A stretch of 64,000 nt of DNA from Nonomuraea glycinis. Its GTDB lineage: Bacteria; Actinomycetota; Actinomycetes; Streptosporangiales; Streptosporangiaceae. The notes under the pieces are model-generated. The model did no database searches and was not told the DNA's origin. It worked only from the letters and a program-made list of their open reading frames with translations. The DNA is taken from NCBI RefSeq assembly GCF_014646515.1, contig NZ_BMNK01000015.1, forward strand, positions 62,001 to 126,000. The letters are read 5' to 3'. The translations under genes and the position numbers were made by a program. Positions 27,199 to 35,787 of the stretch are shown here, piece after piece; the stretch's first letter is position 1, and the number at the start of each line of letters is the position of its first letter.

Positions 27199-28071
27199 CT
27201 ATGGTTTAGGCGGGCCGAAATCGACGGTGTTGACCAGGGTGCCCACGCCCTGCACCGTGGCCCGCATGACGTCGCCGTCCTGGAGCGGGGCGATGCCGGC
27301 GATGGTGCCGGTGGCGATGAGGTCGCCGGGCAGCAGCGTCATCCCGTCGGACAGGTCGGCGATCAGCTCCGGGACGCCGAACACCATCTGCTCGGTGTTC
27401 GCCCGCTGCCGTACCTGCCCGCCGACCTCCAGGGTGAGCTCCAGCGCCTGCGGATCCGGCACCTCGTCCACGGTGGCCAGGTAGGGCCCGGTGGGCGCGA
27501 AGGTGTCGAAGCCCTTGGACTGGTCCCACGGCGCGTTGCGGGCGATGTTGGCGAGCTGGAGGTCGCGGGCGGTCATGTCGTTGATCACCGTGTAGCCGGC
27601 CACGGCCTCTCGCCAGCGCTCGGCGGGCAGGTCGCGGACCACGGAGCCGATCACGACGGCCAGCTCGACCTCGTGCTCCAGGTGCTTGGTGCGGGCCGGC
27701 GCGGTCACCGGGCGGTTGTGGCCGGTCAGCGCGGACGGCGGCTTGAAGAACAGCACCGGCTCCGGCGGCACCTCCATCCCGCCCTCCTCGGCGTGCGCGA
27801 CGTAGTTGAGGGCCAGGCAGCAGATCTTGGTGCAGGTGGCCACCGGCGGCTCGAACACCACCGACGACTCCTCCAGCAGCGTCCCGGCACCGGCCCACCG
27901 CCGGTCCACCTCCTCGGTGAGCCGGTCCAGTCCGTACAGACCGAGCATCGCGACCGGATCGTCGCCGCCCCGCAGACCGGCCAGGCTGAGCAGCTCGCCA
28001 CCCTCGCGCCAGGCGACCACTTCGACTTGTTCGGCGGGAGACCGCCGGATACGCCCGAGAAACACGGCCAC
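27199..28071 (-). CDS. fumarylacetoacetate hydrolase (FAH) family protein
   Basis: 290 residues from GTG 28071 (SD-like AGGAAGG upstream). The C-terminal two thirds is the FAH fold: ICCLALNYVAHAEEGG, PVLFFKPPSALTG, EHEVELAVVIGSV with metal-binding acidic residues, YTVINDMTARDLQ and LLPGDLIATGTIAGI. The family cleaves C-C bonds in, or hydrates, 2,4-dioxo acids and acts late in non-phosphorylative sugar-acid pathways. It is the first gene of the minus-strand operon and is divergent from the aminotransferase. Substrate unknown. Confidence 0.9.
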   Translation of the reverse strand: MAVFLGRIRRSPAEQVEVVAWREGGELLSLAGLRGGDDPVAMLGLYGLDRLTEEVDRRWAGAGTLLEESSVVFEPPVATCTKICCLALNYVAHAEEGGMEVPPEPVLFFKPPSALTGHNRPVTAPARTKHLEHEVELAVVIGSVVRDLPAERWREAVAGYTVINDMTARDLQLANIARNAPWDQSKGFDTFAPTGPYLATVDEVPDPQALELTLEVGGQVRQRANTEQMVFGVPELIADLSDGMTLLPGDLIATGTIAGIAPLQDGDVMRATVQGVGTLVNTVDFGPPKP

Positions 28072-28202
28072 ACCTTCCTGGAGACAGGGCCTCAGCTCAC
28101 CAGGTCCGCGAAGCGCCTCACAAGGCTCCGTCCTTGCGATGGCGCCCCCGTCCTTGCGCTCCTCCTTGTCCGCGAGGCTCCGCCCGGCCTTTGATGGTCC
28201 CC

Positions 28203-29504
28203 ATGACCCGGACCTTGCACGTCAGCCGCGACCTTTACGCCAACGGGCAGCGCTTCCTGGCCGGCGGTGTCTCCAGCGACGCCCGCCGGACGGCCGGCGT
28301 CCCGCTCTACGTGGACCGCGCCCAGGGCGCGCGCCTGTGGGACGTGGACGGCAACTCCTACGTCGACTACGTCCTCGGCCAGGGGCCGGCGCTGCTCGGC
28401 CACTGCCCGGCGCCGGTCGTGGCGGCCATCGCGGACCAGGCCGCCCGCGGCATGGTCTACTCGGCGCAGCACGCCGCCGAGGTGCGGGTGGCCGAACGGA
28501 TCTGCGCGATGGTGCCCTCCGCCGAACGGGTCAGGTTCAACACCGTGGGCTCGGAGGCCGTCCACGGCGCGCTCCGGCTGGCCCGCGGCTACACCGGCCG
28601 ATCCAAGATCCTCAAGTTCGAGGGCCACTACCACGGCTGGCTCGACCCCGTGCTCTACAGCGTGCACCCGGCGGTGGACGCGGCCGGTCCCGCCCAGGCC
28701 CCCGTCGCCGTGCCGGGCACGGCGGGACAGCAGCCGGGCCATTCCGACGACCTGATCGTCTGCCCGTGGAACGACCTGGAGACGCTGACCGGGCTGATGG
28801 CGCGGCACGCGGGGCAGATCGCCGCCGTCATCGCCGAGCCCGTCCTGTGCAACACCGGCGCGATCAGCCCGGACCCCGGCTATCTGGAGGCCGTACGGCG
28901 ACTCTGCGACGAACACGGCACCCTGCTGATCTTCGACGAGATCATCACCGGCTTCCGGCTCGCCCCCGGCGGCGCCCAGGAGCGGTTCGGGATCACGCCC
29001 GACCTGTCGGTGTTCGGCAAGGCCATGGCCGGCGGCATGCAGGTGTCGGCGCTGGTCGGGCGGGCGGCCGTGATGGACCACATCTCCACGGGCAAGGTCG
29101 CGCACGCGGGGACGTTCAACTCCCAGCCGGTCGGCATCGCGGCGGCCGAGGCGACGCTGCGCATCCTCGACGAGCGGCGCGAGGAGGTCTACGGCACGCT
29201 GTACGAGCGCGGCGAGGAGCTGATGGAGGGCCTGCGGGCGGCGGCGGCCAAGACCGGCGTGCCGATGCTCGTGGACGGTCCCGGCCCGGTGTTCCAGACG
29301 TACTTCACCGACGCCCCCGCCGTCCGCGACTACCGGGACTTCGCCGCCACCGACCGGGCCAAGATGGCCCGCCTGCAGGCGGCGCTACTCGACCGGGGAG
29401 TCAATATGGTCCCGCGGGGGCTGTGGTTCATGTCCACGGCGCACACCACGGCGGACGTCGACGCCACGGTGGACGCCTTCGCCGGCGCGCTGCGGGATCT
29501 GTGA
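28203..29504 (+). CDS. class-III aminotransferase, glutamate-1-semialdehyde aminomutase-like
   Basis: 433 residues from ATG 28203 (the upstream leader is unconserved). PLP fold-type I enzyme with RFNTVGSEAVHGALRLARG, FEGHYHGWLDPVLY, FDEIITGFRLAPGG and the PLP lysine in SVFGKAMAGGMQVSALVG. It resembles HemL, but no haem gene is near and it starts opposite a sugar-acid operon. A role in amino-sugar or keto-acid metabolism is at least as likely as tetrapyrrole synthesis. Its 3' end overlaps the antiparallel DMT gene by 120 bp. Confidence 0.85.
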   Translation: MTRTLHVSRDLYANGQRFLAGGVSSDARRTAGVPLYVDRAQGARLWDVDGNSYVDYVLGQGPALLGHCPAPVVAAIADQAARGMVYSAQHAAEVRVAERICAMVPSAERVRFNTVGSEAVHGALRLARGYTGRSKILKFEGHYHGWLDPVLYSVHPAVDAAGPAQAPVAVPGTAGQQPGHSDDLIVCPWNDLETLTGLMARHAGQIAAVIAEPVLCNTGAISPDPGYLEAVRRLCDEHGTLLIFDEIITGFRLAPGGAQERFGITPDLSVFGKAMAGGMQVSALVGRAAVMDHISTGKVAHAGTFNSQPVGIAAAEATLRILDERREEVYGTLYERGEELMEGLRAAAAKTGVPMLVDGPGPVFQTYFTDAPAVRDYRDFAATDRAKMARLQAALLDRGVNMVPRGLWFMSTAHTTADVDATVDAFAGALRDL

Positions 29505-30401
29505 CCCCTTGCGCTCGGTCGAGATGACCAGCGCCACACCGATCAGGATGATCACGCCGCCCACGACGATCCGCAGGGTGACGGGCTCGCTCAGCACCAG
29601 CGCGCCCAGGAGGACGGCCACCGCCGGGTTGACGTAGGCGTAGGTCGAGACGAGGGAGATGGGCGCGTTGCCGAGCAGCCACGAGAACGCGGTGAACCCG
29701 ACCAGCGAGCCCATCACGATGAGATAGCCGAGGGCGAGCCAGGACCTGTCGGTGATCGCGGACAGGTCCAGCCGCTCGCCCAGCCCGCCGCCGAGCAGGA
29801 CCAGGCCGAGGCCGCCCGCCAGCATCTCGACCGTGCTCGTCGCGAACGCGTTGGCGGGCATCGCGATCCGGCTGGACAGGAACGAGCCCACCGCCCACGA
29901 GAACGAGGCGAGGAGCACCACGACGATCCCCACCGTGCCGGCCCCGTCGACGCCGGTCAGCGACAGTGCCGCCACTCCGCCGAGCCCGACCAGCACGCCC
30001 GCCATGGTGAGCGCCCTGGGCCGGTCGCGCACCGCGAACCTGAACACCACGAGCCACAGCGGCACCGACGCCACGAGCAGCGCCGCCAGGCCGGTGGAGA
30101 TGTACTGCTCGGCCACGGCCAGCATGCCGTTGCCCGAGGTGAGCAGCAGGATCCCCACCCCGGCGGCGCCGAGGAACTCCCGCCGGGTCATCCGGAACGC
30201 CTGCCTGCCGGACCTGACGAGCACGAAGCCGCCGAGGAGGGCGGCCGCGACCAGGAAGCGCATGGCGCCGCCGAGCATGGGCGGGATCGACTCGACCATG
30301 ATGCCGATGCCGAGATAGGTGGATCCCCACACCACGTAGACGATGATGAGCGCGCCCCAGATGGCGAGCGGAGATCGCTGGTCAGCAGCGTTGTGGCCCA
30401 T
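29385..30401 (-). CDS. EamA/DMT-family transporter
   Basis: 338 residues, ten predicted membrane helices in two EamA repeats: ALIIVYVVWGSTYLGIGIMV with SIPPMLGGAMRFLVAAALL, and GTVGIVVVLLASFSWAVGSF with PVTLRIVVGGVIILIGVALV. Probably an inner-membrane exporter of small metabolites such as amino acids. The conserved protein ends near VISTERKG; the last 45 residues are an Arg/His-rich tail that lies antisense to the end of the aminotransferase gene. A TATTGT-like -10 lies about 10 bp before the start. Confidence 0.88.
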   Translation of the reverse strand: MGHNAADQRSPLAIWGALIIVYVVWGSTYLGIGIMVESIPPMLGGAMRFLVAAALLGGFVLVRSGRQAFRMTRREFLGAAGVGILLLTSGNGMLAVAEQYISTGLAALLVASVPLWLVVFRFAVRDRPRALTMAGVLVGLGGVAALSLTGVDGAGTVGIVVVLLASFSWAVGSFLSSRIAMPANAFATSTVEMLAGGLGLVLLGGGLGERLDLSAITDRSWLALGYLIVMGSLVGFTAFSWLLGNAPISLVSTYAYVNPAVAVLLGALVLSEPVTLRIVVGGVIILIGVALVISTERKGSQIPQRAGEGVHRGVDVRRGVRRGHEPQPPRDHIDSPVE

Positions 30402-30647
30402 AGGTCATGACAATAGCGGTCGAGACCGACAGAAACCGTCGGGGGATCGGTCAGGTGAAGTCCGCGGTCTGTCCACCACGCGGAGCGGCCCCGCCCATCG
30501 GCGAAGGGGCCGGAAAGAATTGGTGCCCCCGTCCGAATCCCGTCGATCGGGGGCGTCGGAAGTCATACCCCCATCCACGTTGACCAACCGCTGATTCCGC
30601 AAGAGTCAACCCCCAATCCACCAACCCGTCACCTGCTGGAAGGAACA
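30402..30647. other. intergenic space without a clear gene
   Basis: Between the DMT start and the small ORF I see no coding pattern. A CGGTC-GA-GACCG dyad lies at 30418-30429 just upstream of the DMT gene. GCCCCC and GGGGGC arms near 30525 and 30550 could pair. A TTGACC at 30580-30585 could be a -35 for a plus-strand transcript, but its -10 is poor. Confidence 0.4.
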
Positions 30648-30698
30648 ATGGGTACAGATGCCTCCCACCCCGGCCAAGCAGGCCCCGGAGCTGGGTAA
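30648..30698 (+). CDS. possible 16-residue small ORF ahead of a strong hairpin
   Basis: ATG GGT ACA GAT to TAA encodes MGTDASHPGQAGPGAG. A good GGAAGG Shine-Dalgarno lies 7-12 bp upstream. Its stop codon lies within the 5' arm of a 19-bp stem that should end the transcript. Nothing on the plus strand follows, so this would be a stand-alone short transcript or a chance ORF. No family is recognised. Confidence 0.3.
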   Translation: MGTDASHPGQAGPGAG

Positions 30699-30750
30699 TC
30701 GGGCCCGCCGCCGGCCAAGGGGGAAGGTGCGGCGGCGGGCCTGATCACCC
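30693..30750. terminator. strong stem-loop between small ORF and regulator
   Basis: Arms 30693-30712 and 30731-30750 pair over about 19 bp with one mismatch and one G-T. The core is a perfect 11-bp GGCCCGCCGCC / GGCGGCGGGCC around an 18-nt loop. It begins 8 bp beyond the stop of the minus-strand regulator and is a likely terminator for it, and usable in both directions. There is no U-tract. Confidence 0.75.
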
Positions 30751-30757
30751 AGGGCCG

Positions 30758-32047
30758 TCAGCGCGGCCCGAGCTTCTCCACGATCAACCGGTAGAGCTGC
30801 CGAGGCCGTCCCGGCTGCGGCGTACGGTTCGGCGGAAGCGGCCACGCGAGTCCCTCGTCGACCAGCGTGCGCAGCAACCGCCGTGCCGTGCGCGGCGTTA
30901 CTCCCAGCATCTTCCCGGCACCCTCGGCGTCCACCACGGTGTCGCCGCCTTCGAGCTTGGCCGCCAGCCGGGCCAGCACCTCGACCCCCTTGGGCTTCAG
31001 CGCGGTGGTCCCCGTAGGCGGCATCCGGGGCGCCGGGATCAGTGCTCTCCCTTCTCGGTCTACGGCGAATCCCTGCGCCTGTTTACCTGTCTGAGTGCGG
31101 GCCAGCGCGGCCCGCGCGTGCGACTCGGCGTCGTGCGTCGTACGGCCCATGCCCACGCCCACCTCGACCGCCAGCCCCAGCTCGTCCCGGATGCGGCCGG
31201 CGAACGGCAGCACCCGGAACCCGTCGGTGGCCGCCGCCACCGAGCCCCTGGTCGCGGTGACCAGGTAGCTGTGATCGTCGATCGGCCAGACGGTGGCGTT
31301 GATCCGGTTCGCCTCCTGGACGAGCAGCCGGTGCAGCGACAGCCGCAGCTCGTCGCGCCAGTAGCGGGGCGCCGCGCGCCGCACGGGCTCGCGCAGCGTC
31401 GGCACCTCCACCAGCACGACGGTGAGCTGTGACTCCTCCAACCGGTGGTGCGCGCCCAGCAGCGCGGCGGTGTGCAGCGCGGTGCGCACGGCCGCCGACG
31501 TCGGCCTGATCCTGATGACGGGCACGCCCGCGGTCTGCAGGCGCTCCGCCACAGCGGGCAGGCACGTCAGCGCTCCCGTGGTGATGCCCTGCCGGGACAG
31601 CCGCTCGTGGTAGGCGGCGATGGTCCCCGTCGCCCCCGGCTCGTCGCGACTGTGCACGTCCGTCGCCGGAATGCCCAGATCGGTGTACGCCTCCTCGACG
31701 TCGGCGCGGCTGACCACGTCGACGCTGACTCGTTGTGGATCGACGCGTGGATCAAGCGCCGCCTTGGCCAGCGCCGCCACCAATGCCGCCCCGCCGAGCT
31801 GGACGTAGGTGGCGGGCATCGTCAGCACGCCGGAACGCCTCGCCAGGTCGTACGGAACCGGACTGGCGAACAGGCACGCGTCCACGCCGGGGCCGAGGCG
31901 CGTCACCTTGTCAGGCGCCTCCTGCTCGTCGCGGTAGGCGGCTGCGACCAGCCGGCAGGGCAGCGGCGCTGCGGCGTGACCCATCAACATGACGCGCTCG
32001 ACCAGATCATGGGGCCCGACCACGCCAATAGTGAGGTCCGGTGTCAT
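30758..32047 (-). CDS. second regulator of the IGVVGPHDLVE type
   Basis: 429 residues from ATG 32047, chosen because the conserved start (TIGVVGPHDLVERVM) then matches the paralogue at 21703. Same three-part layout: N-terminal alpha/beta domain, a degenerate cyclase-like middle (ELRLSLHRLLVQEANR, DHSYLVTATRGSVAAATDGF, VEVGVGMGRTTHDAESHA) and a C-terminal winged helix (KMLGVTPRTARRLLRTLVDE, GRPRQLYRLI). Arg-rich DNA-binding helix but no membrane segment. It lies 200 bp downstream of murA on the same strand and may have its own promoter in a region rich in dyads. Targets unknown; the sugar block is a candidate. Confidence 0.75.
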   Translation of the reverse strand: MTPDLTIGVVGPHDLVERVMLMGHAAAPLPCRLVAAAYRDEQEAPDKVTRLGPGVDACLFASPVPYDLARRSGVLTMPATYVQLGGAALVAALAKAALDPRVDPQRVSVDVVSRADVEEAYTDLGIPATDVHSRDEPGATGTIAAYHERLSRQGITTGALTCLPAVAERLQTAGVPVIRIRPTSAAVRTALHTAALLGAHHRLEESQLTVVLVEVPTLREPVRRAAPRYWRDELRLSLHRLLVQEANRINATVWPIDDHSYLVTATRGSVAAATDGFRVLPFAGRIRDELGLAVEVGVGMGRTTHDAESHARAALARTQTGKQAQGFAVDREGRALIPAPRMPPTGTTALKPKGVEVLARLAAKLEGGDTVVDAEGAGKMLGVTPRTARRLLRTLVDEGLAWPLPPNRTPQPGRPRQLYRLIVEKLGPR

Positions 32048-32054
32048 GGCGCCC

Positions 32055-32207
32055 GGGCGTGACACTCGGGTTGTTTCTTCGGCCCTCTCGACCAATGTTC
32101 GTCCCATCCTGCGGTCCGTTGCAGTGCTCTCTTTTGGAACGATCGCTCGCGGGGGCCGTAATGTCACGCCCGACTTTTCCGGAAAGTCGTTCGGGTTGAC
32201 CACCCGA
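32055..32207. promoter_or_regulatory. cluster of inverted repeats upstream of the second regulator
   Basis: Three nested elements lie between murA and the regulator. The near-palindrome CGACTTTTCCGGAAAGTCG is at 32171-32189. TCGGGT-TGACC-ACCCGA is at 32191-32207. A long-range perfect 10-bp pair joins GGGCGTGACA (32055-32064) and TGTCACGCCC (32162-32171). They may be operators or leader RNA structure for the regulator, or the end of the murA transcript. Confidence 0.45.
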
Positions 32208-32248
32208 GAAGACGTCTCAGCAGCTCAACACGCCATTCCTAAGGTTTT

Positions 32249-33514
32249 TCAACCCTCGGAAATCTCTCGTGTAATGTCCGCTCCGAGTGCCCGCATTCGT
32301 GTGGCGAGATGTGCGTGGCCGCGATCGATGAGGTATCCCGACTCGATGACGGTCTCGCCTTTGGCGGCCAGTCCGGCGAGCACCAGAGCTATACCAGAAC
32401 GCAGATCATGAGCCGTTACCCGAGTGCCGGTCAGCGGAGTGGCGCCGCGCACGATCGCCCGGCTGCCGTCCACCTCCACATTGGCGCCCATCTTGTTCAG
32501 CTCGCCCGCGAGGGCGAAGCGGCCGTCGAAGATGCGTTCGTGGATGTAGCTGGTGCCGTCGGCGAGGGCGGCCACGGTCATCATCGGCGACTGCAGGTCC
32601 GTGGCGAAGCCGGGGTAGGTGTCGGTGATGATGTTGATCGGCCGCAGCGGGCCGTCGCACCGGACGTGCAGCACCGCGCCCTGCCGGGCGAAGTCGACGC
32701 CCATCTGCTCCAGCTTGTAGCGCACCACGCCCAGGTCGAGGCCGGTGCCGACGAGACTCAGCTCGCCCTGCGTGATGGCCGCCGCCATGGCGAACACGCC
32801 CGCGTCGAGCCGGTCCGGCATCACGGTGTGCTCGACGGCGTGCAACTCGTCCACGCCCTCGACGGTGATGAACCCGGTGCCGGCGCCGCTGATGCGCGCG
32901 CCCATCTTGGAGAGCATGTCGATGACGTCGAGCACCTCCGGCTCCAGCGCCGCGTTCTCGATCACGGTGGTGCCCTTGGCCAGGGCGGCGGCCATGATCA
33001 GATTTTCGGTGCCGGTGTGGGAGGGGGTGTCGAGGTAGAGGGTGGCGCCGGTCAGGCCGGAGGCCTTGACGTGGATGACGGTCTCACCCTCGTCCACGAT
33101 CGCGCCGAGCCGCTTGTAGCCGAGGTAGTGGAAGTCGAGGTTGCGGCTGCCGAGGTTGCAGCCGCCGACCCCCTCCACGATCGCCTCGCCCAGCCGGTGG
33201 AGCAGGGCTGGGGTGAACAGGACCGAGCCGCGGAAGCGCCTGGCGATCTCGGCGGGAAGCACCGCGCTGGACAGCCGCGAGGCGTCGATCACCAGCGTGC
33301 GCTCCGACTCGTGCAGCTCGACGTAGGCGCCGACGGCCTCGGCCAGCTCGACCGCGCGACGTACGTCCTCGATCAGCGGGACGTTGCGCAGCACGGTGCG
33401 GCCCTTGGCGGCCAGCAGAGCCGCACCGATCATCGGTAGCACGGCGTTCTTCGCGCCCTGGATGAAGGCGGTTCCACGCAGTGCGTTGCCACCGCGCACG
33501 CGGTAACGGACCAT
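32249..33514 (-). CDS. murA: UDP-N-acetylglucosamine 1-carboxyvinyltransferase
   Basis: 421 residues, the normal MurA length. MurA adds enolpyruvate from PEP to UDP-GlcNAc, the first committed step of peptidoglycan synthesis. Visible are [16 protein letters not shown] near the N-terminus (substrate lysine), the fosfomycin-target Cys at C119 in [15 protein letters not shown], and [13 protein letters not shown]. The loop reads GSRNLDFH where typical MurA has GXRPXDXH, so it may be a divergent or second MurA. Start ATG follows GAGGAGC. It lies 91 bp after purC. Confidence 0.9.
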   Translation of the reverse strand: MVRYRVRGGNALRGTAFIQGAKNAVLPMIGAALLAAKGRTVLRNVPLIEDVRRAVELAEAVGAYVELHESERTLVIDASRLSSAVLPAEIARRFRGSVLFTPALLHRLGEAIVEGVGGCNLGSRNLDFHYLGYKRLGAIVDEGETVIHVKASGLTGATLYLDTPSHTGTENLIMAAALAKGTTVIENAALEPEVLDVIDMLSKMGARISGAGTGFITVEGVDELHAVEHTVMPDRLDAGVFAMAAAITQGELSLVGTGLDLGVVRYKLEQMGVDFARQGAVLHVRCDGPLRPINIITDTYPGFATDLQSPMMTVAALADGTSYIHERIFDGRFALAGELNKMGANVEVDGSRAIVRGATPLTGTRVTAHDLRSGIALVLAGLAAKGETVIESGYLIDRGHAHLATRMRALGADITREISEG

Positions 33515-33606
33515 TCGTGCTGCTCCTCGGGAAATTATCGATCGGAAAAGAGGGTGAGGGTCGATCCGGCCAACAGTAGCCGCTCACACCACCTGGCCCA
33601 GCCGAA

Positions 33607-34443
33607 TCACCCGGTAAAGGAAGTCCCAGTGATGCGCTCATAGGCCTCCAGGTATCGCTGCCTGGTGCGCATGACCACCTTGTCCGGGAGGCGAGGTGGG
33701 GGATTTGTGGAGTTTTTGTCCCATCCGGATTCGGGCGACGTTAGCCAATCACGGACATACTGCTTATCGAATGACGGCTGCGGGCGTCCCGGCTGCCACT
33801 CATCGGCCGGCCAGAATCGCGACGAGTCGGGGGTGAGAACCTCGTCCCCCAGGGTCAGCACCCCGTCGGCGTCCCAGCCGAGCTCGATCTTGGTGTCGGC
33901 CAGGATGATGCCCCGCTCCAGGGCGATCTCCGCGCCGCGCGTGTAGACGGCGAGCGTGATGCGCCGCAGCTCCTCCGCCGTCTCCGCGCCGACCTCGGCC
34001 ACCACCTGCGCGAAGGAGATCGGCTCGTCGTGCTCGCCCATGGGCGCCTTCGTCGACGGCGTGAAGATCGGCTCGGGCAGCCGGGACCCGTCCGTGAGCC
34101 CTTCCGGCAGCCGTACGCCGGAGACCATCCCGTCGCGGCGGTATTCGCTCAGCCCGCCCCCGGCCAGATAGCCGCGCGCCACGCACTCCACCTGCACCAT
34201 CGTCAGCGGCTTGACCAGCACGCCGCGCGCCTCGTCGCCCGGTGCCACGACGTGGTTGGGCACCAGGTCGCGGAGCTGGTCGAACCACCACAGCGACATC
34301 TGGGTGAGGATCGCGCCCTTGTCCGGGATGTCCGGCTCAAGCACATGGTCGTAGGCCGAGATGCGGTCGGAGGCGACCATCAGCAGCAGACCCTCGTCGG
34401 TCTGGTAGAGGTCGCGGACCTTGCCGGCGTGCAGGTGCTTCAT
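33607..34443 (-). CDS. purC: phosphoribosylaminoimidazole-succinocarboxamide synthase
   Basis: 278 residues. PurC condenses CAIR with aspartate using ATP in de novo purine synthesis. Signatures: GKVRDLYQTDEGLLLMVASD at the N-terminus (ATP site), ARGYLAGGGLSEYRR, STKAPMGEHDEPISF and LADTKIELGWD. The start codon overlaps the purD stop (ATGA), so translation is coupled to PurD, an enzyme of the same pathway. Confidence 0.96.
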   Translation of the reverse strand: MKHLHAGKVRDLYQTDEGLLLMVASDRISAYDHVLEPDIPDKGAILTQMSLWWFDQLRDLVPNHVVAPGDEARGVLVKPLTMVQVECVARGYLAGGGLSEYRRDGMVSGVRLPEGLTDGSRLPEPIFTPSTKAPMGEHDEPISFAQVVAEVGAETAEELRRITLAVYTRGAEIALERGIILADTKIELGWDADGVLTLGDEVLTPDSSRFWPADEWQPGRPQPSFDKQYVRDWLTSPESGWDKNSTNPPPRLPDKVVMRTRQRYLEAYERITGTSFTG

Positions 34444-35654
34444 CGGGCGATGTCCGTCCTGTGGAATGCGCCGCGCATCTCGATCCGCGACACCAGCTCG
34501 TAGGCGTTGCGGCGGGCGCTGTCCTGGTCGGGCCCGCCGGCCACCACGCTCAGCACCCGGCCGCCCGCCGAGACGATCTCGCCGTCCTTCCGCGCGGTCC
34601 CGGCGTGCAGCACGTAGGCGTGCTCGGTCGGCTCCAGCCCCTTGATCACGTCGCCCTTGACCGGAGTGCCCGGATAGTCCTCCGCCGCGATGACCACCGT
34701 CACGGCGGCCCCGTCCGCGAACTCCGGATCCGGCCCCAGCTCGCCGGTGGCGCACGCCATCAGCAGCCCGCCCAGCGGCGTCGTCAGCCGGTCGAGGATC
34801 ACCTGGGTCTCCGGGTCGCCGAACCGCGCGTTGAACTCGATCACCTTCGGCCCCTTGGCCGTCAGGGCCAGCCCCACGTAGAGCACGCCCTGGTAGGGCA
34901 GCCCGCGCCGGCTCAGCTCGCCGATCGTGGGGTGCACGACCTCCCGCATGACCTGCTCGGTCAGCCCTTCCGGCGCCCACGGCAGCGGCGTGTAGGCGCC
35001 CATGCCGCCGGTGTTGGGCCCCTGGTCGCCGTCGTAGGCCCGCTTGAAGTCCTGCGCGGGCTGCAGGGGGACCGCGGTGCTGCCGTCGCAGAGCGCGAAC
35101 AGCGACACCTCCGGCCCGTCCAGGAACTCCTCGATGACGACCCGCTCGCAGGCCGCCGCATGGGCCAGCGCCGCCTCGCGGTCGTCGGTGACCACCACGC
35201 CCTTCCCGGCGGCCAGCCCGTCGTCCTTGACGACGTAGGGCGTCCCGAACTCGGCCAGCGCGGCCGCGGCCTCCTCGGCCGTCCGGCAGACCCGCGCCTG
35301 CGCGGTGGGCACGCCGGCGGCGTGCATGATGTCCTTGGCGAAGGCCTTGGAGCCCTCGATCATCGCCGCCTGGCCGGACGGCCCGAAGCAGGCGATCCCC
35401 GCCTCGCGGACCGCGTCGGCCACCCCGGCCACCAGCGGCGCCTCGGGGCCCACGACCACGAGGTCGACCCGCAGCCGCCGGGCCAGCCCGGCCACCTGCA
35501 CCGGATCGACGGGGTCGACCGGGTGCAGCCTGGCGACCTCCTCGATCCCGGGATTCCCCGGAGCGCAGTGAAGCTCGCTGACCTGGGGATCGAGTTGGAG
35601 TGAACGGCACAGGGCGTGCTCACGCCCACCGGAACCTACGACTAGAACGCGCAC
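34440..35654 (-). CDS. purD: phosphoribosylamine-glycine ligase
   Basis: 404 residues from GTG 35654; seven extra upstream codons are possible. An ATP-grasp enzyme of purine synthesis that joins glycine to phosphoribosylamine. Visible are the N-terminal VRVLVVGSGGREHALCR, GPEAPLVAGVADAVREAG, YVVKDDGLAAGKGVVV and the metal-binding VIEFNARFGDPETQ. It forms the purD-purC pair and is divergent from corA across a 313-bp leader region. Confidence 0.96.
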   Translation of the reverse strand: MRVLVVGSGGREHALCRSLQLDPQVSELHCAPGNPGIEEVARLHPVDPVDPVQVAGLARRLRVDLVVVGPEAPLVAGVADAVREAGIACFGPSGQAAMIEGSKAFAKDIMHAAGVPTAQARVCRTAEEAAAALAEFGTPYVVKDDGLAAGKGVVVTDDREAALAHAAACERVVIEEFLDGPEVSLFALCDGSTAVPLQPAQDFKRAYDGDQGPNTGGMGAYTPLPWAPEGLTEQVMREVVHPTIGELSRRGLPYQGVLYVGLALTAKGPKVIEFNARFGDPETQVILDRLTTPLGGLLMACATGELGPDPEFADGAAVTVVIAAEDYPGTPVKGDVIKGLEPTEHAYVLHAGTARKDGEIVSAGGRVLSVVAGGPDQDSARRNAYELVSRIEMRGAFHRTDIAR

Positions 35655-35733
35655 CCGCTCATTCTCGCAGCCCACCGTCCCCGCCCGTCCCCGCCCCGGT
35701 CCCTCGGCGCCACGCGCATGCGGGCGAGTATCG

Positions 35734-35761
35734 TTATGCCGTTACCTGCCTGTGGTAGCTT
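35734..35761 (+). promoter_or_regulatory. candidate corA promoter
   Basis: TTATGC (35734-35739) and TAGCTT (35756-35761) with a 16-bp spacer and an upstream TG. They would start transcription near 35768 and give a leader of about 200 nt before corA. The -35 match is poor. Confidence 0.35.
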
Positions 35762-35787
35762 GGAGCGGCTCTGTGGTCTCTTGCGTG

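Noticed and set aside
28072-28202. Direct repeats CCGTCCTTGCG upstream of the aminotransferase as operators
   Set aside because: Only two copies of 11 bp in simple GC-rich context, no dyad symmetry; too weak to list as a site.
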